A program made the position numbers and the translations under genes. DNA of 64,000 nt from an uncultured Desulfobacter sp. (GTDB lineage: Bacteria > Desulfobacterota > Desulfobacteria > Desulfobacterales > Desulfobacteraceae), in NCBI RefSeq assembly GCF_963677125.1, contig NZ_OY781882.1, positions 3,356,501 through 3,420,500 of the forward strand. The letters run 5' to 3'. A model generated the notes under the pieces. That model was not told where the DNA came from. It saw nothing but the letters and a program-made list of their open reading frames with translations, and did not search any database. Positions 26,851 to 35,665 of this stretch are shown one piece after another (the stretch's first letter is position 1; every line of letters starts with the position of its first letter).

Positions 26851-26880
26851 GCATGCCGCGTTTTTATTAGTGCGGCATGC
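26851..26880 (+). terminator. Hairpin after alkaline phosphatase gene
   Basis: A 9-bp stem GCATGCCGC/GCGGCATGC (26851-26859 with 26872-26880) with a T-rich loop is followed by CAATAACTTTTT. It is a weak intrinsic terminator or an RNA-stabilising 3' hairpin just before the next gene. Confidence 0.55.
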
Positions 26881-26897
26881 CAATAACTTTTTAACGG

Positions 26898-28109
26898 ATG
26901 AAAGAAGAAGTGAAAGCCTATTTAAAAGCGCACCCGGACCTATTGCTGGTATTATTATTTGCAGGACTGTGCTGGGTTTTGTTTATTTTGCCGACCGGAT
27001 ATGACCAACTGGTGTCCAAGGACGCCTATTATGACCGGGCACGAGTGCTTACCGTGGACAATTCCGATATCATGGTCCATGCCATTGTAAAAGCCGGGAC
27101 CCAGGATCTTGAGGTTGAGATGCTGACCGGCCCATTTAAAGGTGAGACGGCGCGTGTCATAAATGCCCTGAAGGGAAAAATGGAGCTGGATGAGATTTAT
27201 ATAAAAGGGCAGGTCATCCTGGTTCAGTACACAGTTATCAACGGCAAAATTAAAACAGCCTACAGCAATGGCCATTACCGTATCAGCCATGAGGTTTGGC
27301 TTTTAGGGTTGTTCGCTTTGCTGTTAATGGCCGTAGGCGGATGGACCGGGCTCAAGGCGTTGCTCTCCTTTGCTTTGGCAGGGCTTATGCTCTGGAAAAT
27401 CATGGTGCCATTGTTTCTCAAGGGATATGACCCCATCCCCATTGCCCTGGCTGTGGTGAGCTTTTTAACCCTTGCCATCAGTTTTCTAGTGGGCGGGCTT
27501 ACCCGGCGGGGTGCTGTGACGTTTTTAGGGGCGTTTCTGGGCCTGGTATTCACCTGTATTTTGGCGCTTTATTTCAATGAAAGTTTCAGGATTCACGGTG
27601 CTGTCCGGCCATTTGCCGAAACCCTTCTTTATTCCGGTTTTTATGATTTAAAAATTACCCGGATTTTTCTTTCCGGTATCTTTATCGCCTCATCCGGAGC
27701 GGTGATGGACCTTGCCATGGACATTGCAGCGTCCATGGACGAGGTAAAAAAAAACAATCCGGACATTTCGTTAAAAGACCATATCCGGTCAGGAATGTCT
27801 GTGGGCAGGGCCGTGATCGGTACCATGACCACCACCCTGCTTCTGGCCTACTCCGGTGGATACATGACCATGATGATGCTCTTCATGGCCCAGGGGGTTC
27901 CCCTGATCAATTTTTTTAACATCAACTTTGTCGCGGCTGAAGTGCTTAACACCCTTGTGGGAAGCTTCGGCCTTGTTACTGTGGCCCCGTTTACGGCAGC
28001 TGTGGGAGGGCTTGTCTACCACTTCAGGCCGGACGGGATACTTAAAAAGACTAGGCCGGTCACTTCAAAGGAGATGAAACACTGCGCTTCCCAAATCCGG
28101 ACAGAATAA
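26898..28109 (+). CDS. YibE/F family membrane protein
   Basis: The 403-residue protein has an N-terminal membrane helix, an extracytoplasmic beta-rich segment (about residues 40-125, 'RVLTVDNSD', 'KGQVILVQY'), and then seven or so hydrophobic helices with the family-typical 'GGLTRRGAVTFLGAFLGL' and 'SSGAVMDLAMDIAASMDEV'. YibE/F proteins are multi-pass membrane proteins of unknown or poorly defined transport function. It lies 58 bases after the phosphatase gene and may share its transcript through the weak hairpin between them. Confidence 0.82.
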   Translation: MKEEVKAYLKAHPDLLLVLLFAGLCWVLFILPTGYDQLVSKDAYYDRARVLTVDNSDIMVHAIVKAGTQDLEVEMLTGPFKGETARVINALKGKMELDEIYIKGQVILVQYTVINGKIKTAYSNGHYRISHEVWLLGLFALLLMAVGGWTGLKALLSFALAGLMLWKIMVPLFLKGYDPIPIALAVVSFLTLAISFLVGGLTRRGAVTFLGAFLGLVFTCILALYFNESFRIHGAVRPFAETLLYSGFYDLKITRIFLSGIFIASSGAVMDLAMDIAASMDEVKKNNPDISLKDHIRSGMSVGRAVIGTMTTTLLLAYSGGYMTMMMLFMAQGVPLINFFNINFVAAEVLNTLVGSFGLVTVAPFTAAVGGLVYHFRPDGILKKTRPVTSKEMKHCASQIRTE

Positions 28110-28141
28110 TTTGAATACAATGCTAAAAAGGAAACAAAACA

Positions 28142-28840
28142 ATGAAACAGATTAAATTAATTTTTGCAGCGATGATAGCTGTTTGCTGGAGTGTATGTGC
28201 GTCAACCAGTACGTTTGCAAGTTCCTCCGGCTGGGCTACCGCATATTTGGATAACTCTTCCATTATACTTAATTTAGGCTCAAATGTTGCTTCTACTATC
28301 AGCTATTATGCTTATGCCCAATACGGAAATCAGACCGACACATCATCATCAACAAGTGAAGCGCTTGTTGAAGTTAATGCCGACAACTGGGCCTGGGCTG
28401 AGGCCGATATAGCGGATGATTACCAAGATATCTATGCCGCTGTCTCTGTAGACAATCCAGCAACGGATATAACTTCTAATGCCATAGCTGAATGCGGCAT
28501 TTCATTTACCGCCGCACAAGCCGGGACCCTGACCATTTCAATTGACTATAATCTTGAAATTGATACGTCAAGTACGATATATACTGAAGCGATTGCTTAC
28601 CTGACCATCAATGACGAAGAGTACGATTCAGCAAGCATTGATTTTTATGCGTATAACGGCATGAGCAAACACTTAAACGATCTGGGAACGCTGACTTCTA
28701 CTTACACATATAGTGAAGGCGAACAAGTTACTATTCTGTTAGGCGCGGATGCTTATGCATCCGCGGTGCCCGTACCGGGTGCCGGACTTCTGTTGAGCAC
28801 CGGCCTTATCGTCCTCGCTGCAATCAAAAGAAAGAACTAA
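28142..28840 (+). CDS. Secreted protein with PEP-CTERM-like sorting tail
   Basis: This 232-residue protein has a signal peptide (residues about 1-26, ending '...TSTFA'). The mature region is rich in Ser, Thr, Ala, Tyr and Asp, with an alternating beta pattern. The C-terminus is Pro-Val-Pro-Gly-Ala-Gly, a hydrophobic helix ('LLLSTGLIVLAAI') and a basic end KRKN. This tripartite tail is the VPxPGA variant of the PEP-CTERM signal recognised by exosortase and common in biofilm-forming Gram-negatives. The function is unknown; a surface or extracellular matrix role is inferred. AAGGAAACAAAACA precedes the ATG. No exosortase gene lies in the window. Confidence 0.75.
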   Translation: MKQIKLIFAAMIAVCWSVCASTSTFASSSGWATAYLDNSSIILNLGSNVASTISYYAYAQYGNQTDTSSSTSEALVEVNADNWAWAEADIADDYQDIYAAVSVDNPATDITSNAIAECGISFTAAQAGTLTISIDYNLEIDTSSTIYTEAIAYLTINDEEYDSASIDFYAYNGMSKHLNDLGTLTSTYTYSEGEQVTILLGADAYASAVPVPGAGLLLSTGLIVLAAIKRKN

Positions 28841-28852
28841 TTTGAATTAACT

Positions 28853-29755
28853 TTAACACAACAAATGAATAATGGAGAGGCCCAGCAAAACAATAAACGT
28901 ATGTTTTTGATATCGTTCGAACCATGGGATGCGAATCAGGCGGGTGCCGATCTGACCACCCACGATCACACCGCTGCAGGTTGCAAATAACAGATAAGTG
29001 CCATGCGGCCAGGAGGCAAATCCCAGCCAGACACTGATGCAGGTCAGACAAAGGTAAAACAGGATTGTGACAAACATGATAAGCAGGCTGGTAGCTACGG
29101 CACGGGAAGTTGCCATTTTGAGTTTCAGCGTCATGTGCGGGATAAGCCAATCGGAATTGCCGATGCTTAACAGCCCTGTGAAAAATGAAGACAGAAGGAC
29201 CACAGGATAGCTTTTGGCATGGATAATGGGAGAAGGAATAACTCGTGAAGGATCAATAACGGGCACCGGGCTTCTCAAAGACTGGATGGTTCGGATCAGC
29301 AGATAAGCGGCAATAACCACAAAAATATACAACAGCAGCTGTTCGTATCCCCTGGAGATGTAGAAACTGGATAAAAATCCCAGGGTCACACCTATCAATG
29401 CCATGGGAATAAAGGCCACGGCTGTTTTTACGTCAACCAGACCGTTAAAAAAATAGGTCAGAGAGCCGGTGCCCTTGCCTGCAATCTGAGTAAATATTGA
29501 AATGGCCACAGCCTCGGAAGGCCTGATTTCAAGAAATGTTAAAACGGGTATCCAGAGAATACCGGCACCTAATCCGGTAAACATCACCATGGAACCGACA
29601 CCAATGGCCAGAAGATGGACAAAAATAAATTTAGAAAAACTTAATGGAATAACAGCATTTAAAAAAAAGGACAGAAAAAAAATATATGCGATATCCACCA
29701 GCATCCAGAACCCAAGGTATTGAGGCGCCTTTAACAGCAGGGGCCATATTTTCAT
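28853..29755 (-). CDS. TauE/SafE family sulfite/organosulfonate exporter-like permease
   Basis: This 300-residue protein has about eight hydrophobic helices in two similar halves. The family-typical 'TGLGAGILWIPVLTFLEIRPSEAVAIS' region and the second half 'LLSSFFTGLLSIGNSDWLIPHMTL' are present. The family moves sulfite, sulfoacetate and other C2/C1 anions; the actual substrate is unknown, though sulfur anion export would suit a sulfate reducer. It is convergent with the PEP-CTERM-like gene, with only 12 bases between them. Confidence 0.82.
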   Translation of the reverse strand: MKIWPLLLKAPQYLGFWMLVDIAYIFFLSFFLNAVIPLSFSKFIFVHLLAIGVGSMVMFTGLGAGILWIPVLTFLEIRPSEAVAISIFTQIAGKGTGSLTYFFNGLVDVKTAVAFIPMALIGVTLGFLSSFYISRGYEQLLLYIFVVIAAYLLIRTIQSLRSPVPVIDPSRVIPSPIIHAKSYPVVLLSSFFTGLLSIGNSDWLIPHMTLKLKMATSRAVATSLLIMFVTILFYLCLTCISVWLGFASWPHGTYLLFATCSGVIVGGQIGTRLIRIPWFERYQKHTFIVLLGLSIIHLLC

Positions 29756-29921
29756 CAGTCAGTTATCCTTATAACGGTCGCAATCCGTTTTTCGCCTTTC
29801 ATGGTTGAATATTTGTTTTGTATTCTATACAAGAAGTTCGGCCCGGACAAGTTTCTCTTTCGCATGTTTTGATTTTTATGCATGTCCAGCGAGACACTCT
29901 CTGTCAGATATTGCCTCATTT

Positions 29922-30911
29922 TTAAAACGAATACGTTTCACCGGATTCAAGGATATGCGTCTGACAATGAAGAGAGTCCTTAAATTTTTGCAATGCATAA
30001 TCACAGGTATCATGGGGAGAAAGAAAGATCTGTTTGGGATTGATGATATTCAGGTTCTCAATGGTCCGCGCGAGATCCTGTTCCGAAATTTTCTGCCATG
30101 GCGGTTTTCCTGTTCCCCAGATCATCTGCACCTTGAGGCCGGGTTTGCGAATTGCGCTGTCTGTAACAGGGAAGTGAAGCCCGCCGCCAATTGCATATAT
30201 GGGGTCATCTGAAAGGCGTTTTGCCATCTGAACGATGGTTTCGATGGTTGGATGGCCGCATCCGGTAATCACAATCAGTCCTTTGCCCTTAAGCCGGGCA
30301 ACAATGGCCTGCTCTTCCATCCACCCCAGAAGAAAAAAACTCCGTGACAAAGGCCCCGTGGTGGCAATGCCTGCCGGCAACATCCGGGGACGTTGAGCGA
30401 TTTGGATTTCAAATCCTTGGGCATCAACCTGGGCCGGGGTAAAACAGACCATGCCGTTACCTTTGCCTAATTCCCTGGGCATGCAGATCTGATTTTTGCG
30501 AACTGCTTTAAAACCACCCATGTGATCCGGATGCAGGTGAGAGATGACCAGTGCATCAACCTGATCGATCCCAAACCTCAACTTTGCGGCATTGTGGGCC
30601 AAAGCCGGCATTTCGGGGCCGTATCCCAGATCAAAGAGAATTGATCCCTTATCGGTTTTGATTAAATAAGAAACTCCGGGGGCACTTAAAAAACCCGGGG
30701 CTGCTTTTTGTTCCAGAAGGACAGTCAACTCGAACCGCTCAAGCTCAGGTAGTTCCAGAAAACCTGCCTGGTCTATGCGCCGCTTATTTACATTCTGCGA
30801 TAGGTCAACGTTCTGTTTATAGCGGCGATTTTTAATGAAAAGCATAGGAACAAGAACCGGCGACGCTATTCCTATAATCGGCCACCATGCAGGAGAAATT
30901 CTTCTGGACAT
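29922..30911 (-). CDS. Membrane-anchored MBL-fold metallohydrolase
   Basis: The 329-residue protein begins with an uncleaved-looking hydrophobic anchor (residues about 8-25). A metallo-beta-lactamase domain follows, with the metal motif 'SHLHPDHMGG' (HxHxDH), a later 'TGCGHP' and 'GGLHFP'. It resembles the proteins annotated as 7,8-dihydropterin-6-methyl-4-(beta-D-ribofuranosyl)-aminobenzene 5'-phosphate synthase-like hydrolases. The substrate is unknown. AGAAGGT precedes the ATG by five bases. Its neighbours suggest no pathway. Confidence 0.8.
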   Translation of the reverse strand: MSRRISPAWWPIIGIASPVLVPMLFIKNRRYKQNVDLSQNVNKRRIDQAGFLELPELERFELTVLLEQKAAPGFLSAPGVSYLIKTDKGSILFDLGYGPEMPALAHNAAKLRFGIDQVDALVISHLHPDHMGGFKAVRKNQICMPRELGKGNGMVCFTPAQVDAQGFEIQIAQRPRMLPAGIATTGPLSRSFFLLGWMEEQAIVARLKGKGLIVITGCGHPTIETIVQMAKRLSDDPIYAIGGGLHFPVTDSAIRKPGLKVQMIWGTGKPPWQKISEQDLARTIENLNIINPKQIFLSPHDTCDYALQKFKDSLHCQTHILESGETYSF

Positions 30912-31048
30912 TTTAAACCTTCTCTTTTATCGATCAATCGTATGTAACCTGCTTGCAGCAAGGTATCAAATTTCAATTGATCCATACAAGAGATAAAAGC
31001 ATTATCCTTTAAATTGGAGATTAACCGTAAAAATGCGATTGGCCAAGG

Positions 31049-31537
31049 TTACACTTTCGGCTCAAATGATCCGCCAAGGCGAACCACTTCTTCCAATACA
31101 TCATGAACAAGGTCATCCAGCCGAGAAGCAATTTCCGGACTCAGGTGTTCGCTTAAGGTTTCAATATCCTTGGGTTCAACGCCGATAACAGTGGTTTCAG
31201 GTACATGGTCCAAGGCGTTGCACAGGGTTAATGCTTCAATAAGATCAACCTGATGCAGCGAATTTTTTGCCAGAATCCTGTTGGGAATCTGTTCATGGTC
31301 AAGCCGATGCAGATCACCTGGCCGACCGTGATTAAATACGGTATCCACGACAATAAGCCGGCCGGCATTGGATATTACGCCAAGCAGATTCACACCGAGC
31401 ACACCACCGTCTATAATATCGACATTATCAGAAAATTCGTACTCCTTTTCCAGCTTTTCAACCACCCGGATTCCCACACCATCATCGGTATAAAGAATAT
31501 TTCCCACGCCCAGAACTGTGATATTATTTATGTCCAT
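31049..31537 (-). CDS. [NiFe] hydrogenase maturation protease
   Basis: This 162-residue endopeptidase belongs to the HyaD/HybD/HynC family ('GVGNILYTDDGVGIRVVEKL' at residues about 10-29, 'VVDTV' near 75). It removes the C-terminal extension of the large subunit after nickel insertion. Glu/Asp ligands for nickel sensing are present in the N-terminal motif (D in DDGVG) and in the middle Asp. It is the third gene of the hydrogenase operon, 94 bases after the large subunit. No other hyp genes are in the window. Confidence 0.9.
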   Translation of the reverse strand: MDINNITVLGVGNILYTDDGVGIRVVEKLEKEYEFSDNVDIIDGGVLGVNLLGVISNAGRLIVVDTVFNHGRPGDLHRLDHEQIPNRILAKNSLHQVDLIEALTLCNALDHVPETTVIGVEPKDIETLSEHLSPEIASRLDDLVHDVLEEVVRLGGSFEPKV

Positions 31538-31631
31538 AGATAATTTATTTGTCCGCTCCGTCTATAAATTAAAAATTGCGGCAGTATATTACCGCCGCAA
31601 TCTCGATTACTAAGCACCAGTTATAATTCAA

Positions 31632-33269
31632 TTAAATAACCTTAACCTCATAGGTCTGGTTGGTATGGGGATCAATGACATGAACTGCGCACGCAAGGCA
31701 CGGATCAAAAGAGTGAACGTTCCGCAGCACTTCCAACGGTTTGGATGGATCCGCCACAGGCGTACCCACAAGGGATCTCTCCACAGGCCCTCTTTGCTTT
31801 TTACTGTCACGGGGACCAAAATTCCATGTGGAGGGTACCACGTACTGATAATTTTTAATCTTACCGTCTTTGATATCAATCCAGTGACCAAGTGCACCGC
31901 GGGGTACGTCATTCAGTCCGCCACCCTGACCCGTTTTGGGCATGGTCCAGGGCTGGTAGGTCTTTTTGTTGCCCGATGCGATATTGGATTTCAATGTTTC
32001 AATCCAGCCTTCCATGGCGTCTGAAATGACCACGGTTTCAATGGCCCGGGCGGCTGTCCTGCCAAGGGTGGAGAACAGGGCTTCTTTTCCAACACCAAGG
32101 GTCTTGAGGGTATGGTCAACCAATTTTTTCACCTGGCCGTGGCCCTTGGCATAGGCAACCAGCACACGGGCCAGGGGACCGACCTCTGCAGCTTTGCCGG
32201 CATATCTTGGGGCCTTGATCCAGGTGTATTTATCGTCGGTGTTATAGGAAATATCTCCGGCGATGGGTTTGGTTTCTCCGGAAAGGGGATGCTTGGCCTT
32301 GCCTTTTTCATACCAGGCCCGGGTGACGTCTTCGGTAATTTTATCCGTGTCCACGGCCGCGTAGGCCAGGTTTGCGTCGACAACACCGCCGGGCAGCAAC
32401 AGGTCGTCATCAATATTTTTCTGGGGGAACTCGCCATAGGCAAGAAAGGTGTCATTGTTGCCACCGATGGCACCCCAATCTTTATAGTAAGATGCAATGG
32501 CCAGCAGATCAGGCAGGTATACTTCATCGATAAACGCCTTGGTCTCTTTCCAGATCTGTGTGAACTCATCAATTCTCTCGGGTGTCAGGTCTTTTACGGA
32601 TGTAATACCACCGACAACCAGAAACTGAGGATGAGGATTTTTACCGCCGAAAATGGCGTGCATGCGTGCGGCCTTGGCCTGTAGTTTTAGGCCTTCAATG
32701 TAGTGAGACGCCGCCATAAGGTTGGCTTCGGGCGGGAGTTTGTAGGCAGAATGCCCCCAATATGCATTGTTAAAGGGGCCCAACTGTCCGCTGTTCACAA
32801 ACGTTTTCAGCCTGGTTTGAACTTCGCTGAAGTAGGCGGAGCTTTGGGGTCGTCCGGATACGTTTTCGGACAGTTTGGCAGTCTTGGCCGGATCTGCAGA
32901 CAGGGCACTGACAATATCCACCCAGTCCAAGGCATGCAGATGATAAAAATGAACAATGTGGTCATGCTGGAACTGACTGCCGTGCAGCAGGTTACGCACG
33001 ATCCGTGCATTTTCCGGAATCTCTATTTTGCAGGCTTTTTCCACCGCACGGACCGAAGAAAGTGCATGAACATAGGTACAAACGCCGCAGGAGCGCTGAA
33101 CAAAATGATGTGCATCCCGGGGATCTCGCCCCTGAAGCATAACCTCAATACCCCTGAACATCTGTCCGGAACACCAGGCATCAGTCACTTTGCCGTTTGC
33201 AACTTCCACCTCAATTTTGAGGTGGCCCTCTATTCTGGTAATGGGATCTACAATGATTCTTTTACCCAT
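31632..33269 (-). CDS. hynA: Periplasmic [NiFe] hydrogenase large subunit
   Basis: The 545-residue catalytic subunit carries the [NiFe] site. The N-terminal ligand motif is 'RSCGVCTYVH' (CxxC) and the C-terminal one is 'DPCLACAVH' (DPCxxCxxH), all with Cys and no selenocysteine. The 15 residues after the final His are the extension cut by the protease encoded next. It oxidises H2 in the periplasm and is carried through the Tat system together with the small subunit. AAGGA precedes the ATG. It is homologous to Desulfovibrio HynA and group 1 uptake hydrogenases. The gene name follows the Desulfovibrio convention and is by analogy. Confidence 0.94.
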   Translation of the reverse strand: MGKRIIVDPITRIEGHLKIEVEVANGKVTDAWCSGQMFRGIEVMLQGRDPRDAHHFVQRSCGVCTYVHALSSVRAVEKACKIEIPENARIVRNLLHGSQFQHDHIVHFYHLHALDWVDIVSALSADPAKTAKLSENVSGRPQSSAYFSEVQTRLKTFVNSGQLGPFNNAYWGHSAYKLPPEANLMAASHYIEGLKLQAKAARMHAIFGGKNPHPQFLVVGGITSVKDLTPERIDEFTQIWKETKAFIDEVYLPDLLAIASYYKDWGAIGGNNDTFLAYGEFPQKNIDDDLLLPGGVVDANLAYAAVDTDKITEDVTRAWYEKGKAKHPLSGETKPIAGDISYNTDDKYTWIKAPRYAGKAAEVGPLARVLVAYAKGHGQVKKLVDHTLKTLGVGKEALFSTLGRTAARAIETVVISDAMEGWIETLKSNIASGNKKTYQPWTMPKTGQGGGLNDVPRGALGHWIDIKDGKIKNYQYVVPSTWNFGPRDSKKQRGPVERSLVGTPVADPSKPLEVLRNVHSFDPCLACAVHVIDPHTNQTYEVKVI

Positions 33270-33363
33270 AATAATATCCTTTCACATCATATGTGTTGTG
33301 TTTAATTGTATAGATGATGTACCGCGATCTATTAATCGAGTACGCTGCAATCAGACGAAATCA

Positions 33364-34305
33364 CTACATTTCTTCATAAAACGGCGTCATTTCGTCCCAG
33401 AAATCGGGTTCACTGCAACCGATGCAGGGATGGCCGGCCTGGATGGGAAAGCTTGTCGCGTCGTTAAATTTCGCGGTGGGACAGTTATTATAGGTTTCAG
33501 GGCCTCTACAGCCCAGTTTATAGAGACAATACCCTAGTTCGGCTTCCTTGGAGCCAAATTCCTCGACGAACTCATCGTTTTCATAATGTTCGAGGCGCGG
33601 GCAGTTATCATGAACGGTTTCCCCATAAGCGAACATGGGTCTTCCGTAATCATCAAGTTCCATTTTTTCGTTGTTTAGATATTTAAGGATGGTGCCAAGC
33701 AGATTTAGGGGATTGAAAGGACAGCCCGGCAGGTTAATGGTGTCAACGCCGATGGCATCTTTTACGCCTTTATATCCACCTGGGTTGGGTGCCGCAGCAG
33801 ATATGCCGCCGTACGCTGAACAGGTCCCCACACAGATGGTTGCAGCCGCTTTGGGGATGACTTCCTTGGCAATTTCCAGGAAGGTTTTTCCGGCAACCTT
33901 ACCGTATGAACCTTTGTGACTGGTTCCAATGGCACCTTCCACAATACAGACAAACTTGCCTTTGTATTTTTCAACAGCATCGTGCAAACTTTTTTCAGCC
34001 TGGTGGCCGGAGGCCGCCATGAGGGTTTCATGGTATTCTACGGAAATGGTTTCCAGGATGATGCCGCCCACATCCGGTGTCCTTAAAAAAGCTTCTGAAC
34101 ATCCGGTACATTCAGAAAAGTGCAACCACACCACCGGGGGACGTATCGCAGCCGCGTTTTCAATCTTTGCAGCAACCTGCCCCACAAAAGAGTGCGACAA
34201 GCCCATAGTTGCTGTCAAGGCTGTACAGTACTTGAGAAAATCTCTTCTTGAGACCCCTTTTGATTCTAATCTTTCATAAAACTTTTTGCTGGAATCGGTT
34301 TCCAT
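33364..34305 (-). CDS. hynB: Periplasmic [NiFe] hydrogenase small subunit, Tat-exported
   Basis: The 313-residue electron-transfer subunit begins with a twin-arginine signal ('SRRDFLKY' at residues about 18-25, then a hydrophobic stretch). Cysteines for three FeS clusters are present: 'ECTGCSEAF' and 'CVGTCSAYGG' proximal, and 'CPxxE', 'CLYKLGCRG', 'NNCP' and 'CIGCSEPDFWD' for the other clusters. There is no C-terminal membrane anchor, so the enzyme is soluble and probably passes electrons to periplasmic cytochrome c3. No cytochrome b subunit gene follows. CGGAGGT lies four bases before the ATG. Sequence order is small, large, protease. Confidence 0.94.
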   Translation of the reverse strand: METDSSKKFYERLESKGVSRRDFLKYCTALTATMGLSHSFVGQVAAKIENAAAIRPPVVWLHFSECTGCSEAFLRTPDVGGIILETISVEYHETLMAASGHQAEKSLHDAVEKYKGKFVCIVEGAIGTSHKGSYGKVAGKTFLEIAKEVIPKAAATICVGTCSAYGGISAAAPNPGGYKGVKDAIGVDTINLPGCPFNPLNLLGTILKYLNNEKMELDDYGRPMFAYGETVHDNCPRLEHYENDEFVEEFGSKEAELGYCLYKLGCRGPETYNNCPTAKFNDATSFPIQAGHPCIGCSEPDFWDEMTPFYEEM

Positions 34306-34354
34306 AATACCTCCGTTATTGGCGTTATGATTTCATATCATAAATTTAATTGAT

Positions 34355-34384
34355 ATTATAGATGAGCGAATTAGACCTGAGCAA
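34355..34384 (-). promoter_or_regulatory. Sigma-70-like promoter for the hydrogenase operon
   Basis: On the minus strand TTGCTC (34384-34379), 18 bases and TATAAT (34360-34355) fit a sigma-70 promoter. It lies about 50 bases upstream of the small subunit ATG. Confidence 0.55.
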
Positions 34385-34568
34385 ATTGATTATTCGGATC
34401 TATCATAACAAAACGAATTACATATTTCCATCATTATGATTTTATAAAAAGATGTATGCAATTTATGGGAATTTATAAATTTTTGTTGCAGGGAAAAATC
34501 GCAGAGAAAACCAAATTCCAGTATTGTCAGGCCAGGTTGGCCTACAGCTACACACCTAAAAAATGCAA

Positions 34569-34601
34569 GCCTCCATGGCCTGATCTGCGGCCATAGGAGG
34601 C
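34569..34601 (-). terminator. Intrinsic terminator downstream of the acyl-CoA operon
   Basis: On the minus strand GCCTCC-T-ATGGCC pairs with GGCCATGGAGGC (12 bp with one bulge, 8-base loop) and is followed by TTGCATTTTTT. It would stop transcripts leaving the hbd gene before the hydrogenase promoter. Confidence 0.7.
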
Positions 34602-34749
34602 TCCCTAAGGGTGAGGATATTTTGATTTTTATTACATATGTTTTTGATTAGTTGTCAAAGTTTTGGTGGTTTCTGTAATTTACTATTATCATCAACATAT
34701 ATTAAAAAAAATCAAAATACCAAATGCATTTTTATGAGTTATAAACATA

Positions 34750-34784
34750 GGCGGAACATCAAATCTTAAAGTTGATGTTCCGCC
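34750..34784. terminator. 13-bp perfect hairpin next to the hbd stop codon
   Basis: GGCGGAACATCAA (34750-34762) pairs with TTGATGTTCCGCC (34772-34784) around a 9-base loop, 17 bases after the hbd stop on the minus strand. A T-run follows on the plus strand only, so on the minus strand it may act as an RNA-stabilising end. Confidence 0.65.
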
Positions 34785-34800
34785 AACTTTTTTGAAAAGA

Positions 34801-35643
34801 TTAATAATCGTAAAATCCTTTGCCGCTTTTGCGACCAAGCCAACCGGCACGAACATATTTTCGCAGCAACGGCGTAGCCCTGTACTTGGAATCCTTAAAT
34901 TCTTCGTAAAGAACATCCATAATAGCCAGACAGACATCCAGGCCGACCAGGTCTCCCAAGGCAAGGGGACCGATGGGATGGTTGGCTCCCAGTTTCATGG
35001 CCGTATCAATATCTTGGGCACTGGCAACGCCTTCGGCATAGATGGCGGCCGCTTCGTTGATCATGGGAACCAATATTCGGTTTACCACAAACCCCGGTGC
35101 TTCATCCACCTGTACCGGCTCTTTGCCTAAATCCAGGGCCAAAGCCTTTACCGCGTCAAAGGTCTCGTCGGATGTGGCAATCCCCCTGATGATCTCAATT
35201 AAGGCCATGACAGGTGCCGGGTTAAAAAAATGCATGCCGATCACCTTATCCGGACGTTTTGTGGCCGTGGCCACCTCAGCAATGGAAAGGGAAGAAGTGT
35301 TGGATGCCAGGATGGTTGCTGGTTTACAGATATTATCAAGTTCACTGAAAATCTGCTTTTTGATTTCCATATTTTCCACGGCAGCTTCCACCACAAGATC
35401 GCAATCCTGGGCATTTTGAGGATCTGTGGTGCCGATAATCCGGGCAAGAATCGGTTGGATCATGACCTCTTCCAATTTTCCCTTGGATGCCATGCGGTTC
35501 AAATTTTTAGAGATAATAGAAATGCCGTTGTTAACAAAATCCTGTTTAATATCCCGCAACACCACCATATAGCCGTTAACGGCAAAAACCTGGGCGATGC
35601 CTGCCCCCATGGTACCGGCACCGATTACGCATATTTTGTTCAT
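34801..35643 (-). CDS. hbd: 3-hydroxybutyryl-CoA dehydrogenase
   Basis: The 280-residue enzyme interconverts 3-hydroxybutyryl-CoA and acetoacetyl-CoA with NAD(H). The Rossmann motif 'VIGAGTMGAGIAQVFA' starts near residue 5, the catalytic His is in 'VIGMHFFNPAPVM', and the C-terminal domain has 'GFVVNRILVPMINEA' and 'NHPIGPLALGDLVGLD'. Length and motifs match the short monofunctional family. The ATG at 35643 has AAAGG ten bases upstream; earlier in-frame codons lack a site. It is the last gene of the CoA operon. Confidence 0.93.
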   Translation of the reverse strand: MNKICVIGAGTMGAGIAQVFAVNGYMVVLRDIKQDFVNNGISIISKNLNRMASKGKLEEVMIQPILARIIGTTDPQNAQDCDLVVEAAVENMEIKKQIFSELDNICKPATILASNTSSLSIAEVATATKRPDKVIGMHFFNPAPVMALIEIIRGIATSDETFDAVKALALDLGKEPVQVDEAPGFVVNRILVPMINEAAAIYAEGVASAQDIDTAMKLGANHPIGPLALGDLVGLDVCLAIMDVLYEEFKDSKYRATPLLRKYVRAGWLGRKSGKGFYDY

Positions 35644-35665
35644 ATCATTATGACCTTTCATCAAA

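Larger units (their letters stand above)
34306..34800. other. 495-base region between hydrogenase operon and acyl-CoA operon end
   Basis: No gene is seen here. The part next to the hydrogenase holds a sigma-70-like promoter; the middle holds a minus-strand terminator-like hairpin at 34569-34601; and the right end holds a strong hairpin at 34750-34784. The region is AT-rich (for example 34420-34500). Confidence 0.6.

Noticed and set aside
34440..34560. Possible riboswitch or small RNA upstream of the hydrogenase
   Set aside because: Only short AT-rich inverted repeats are present and they do not match a known class.
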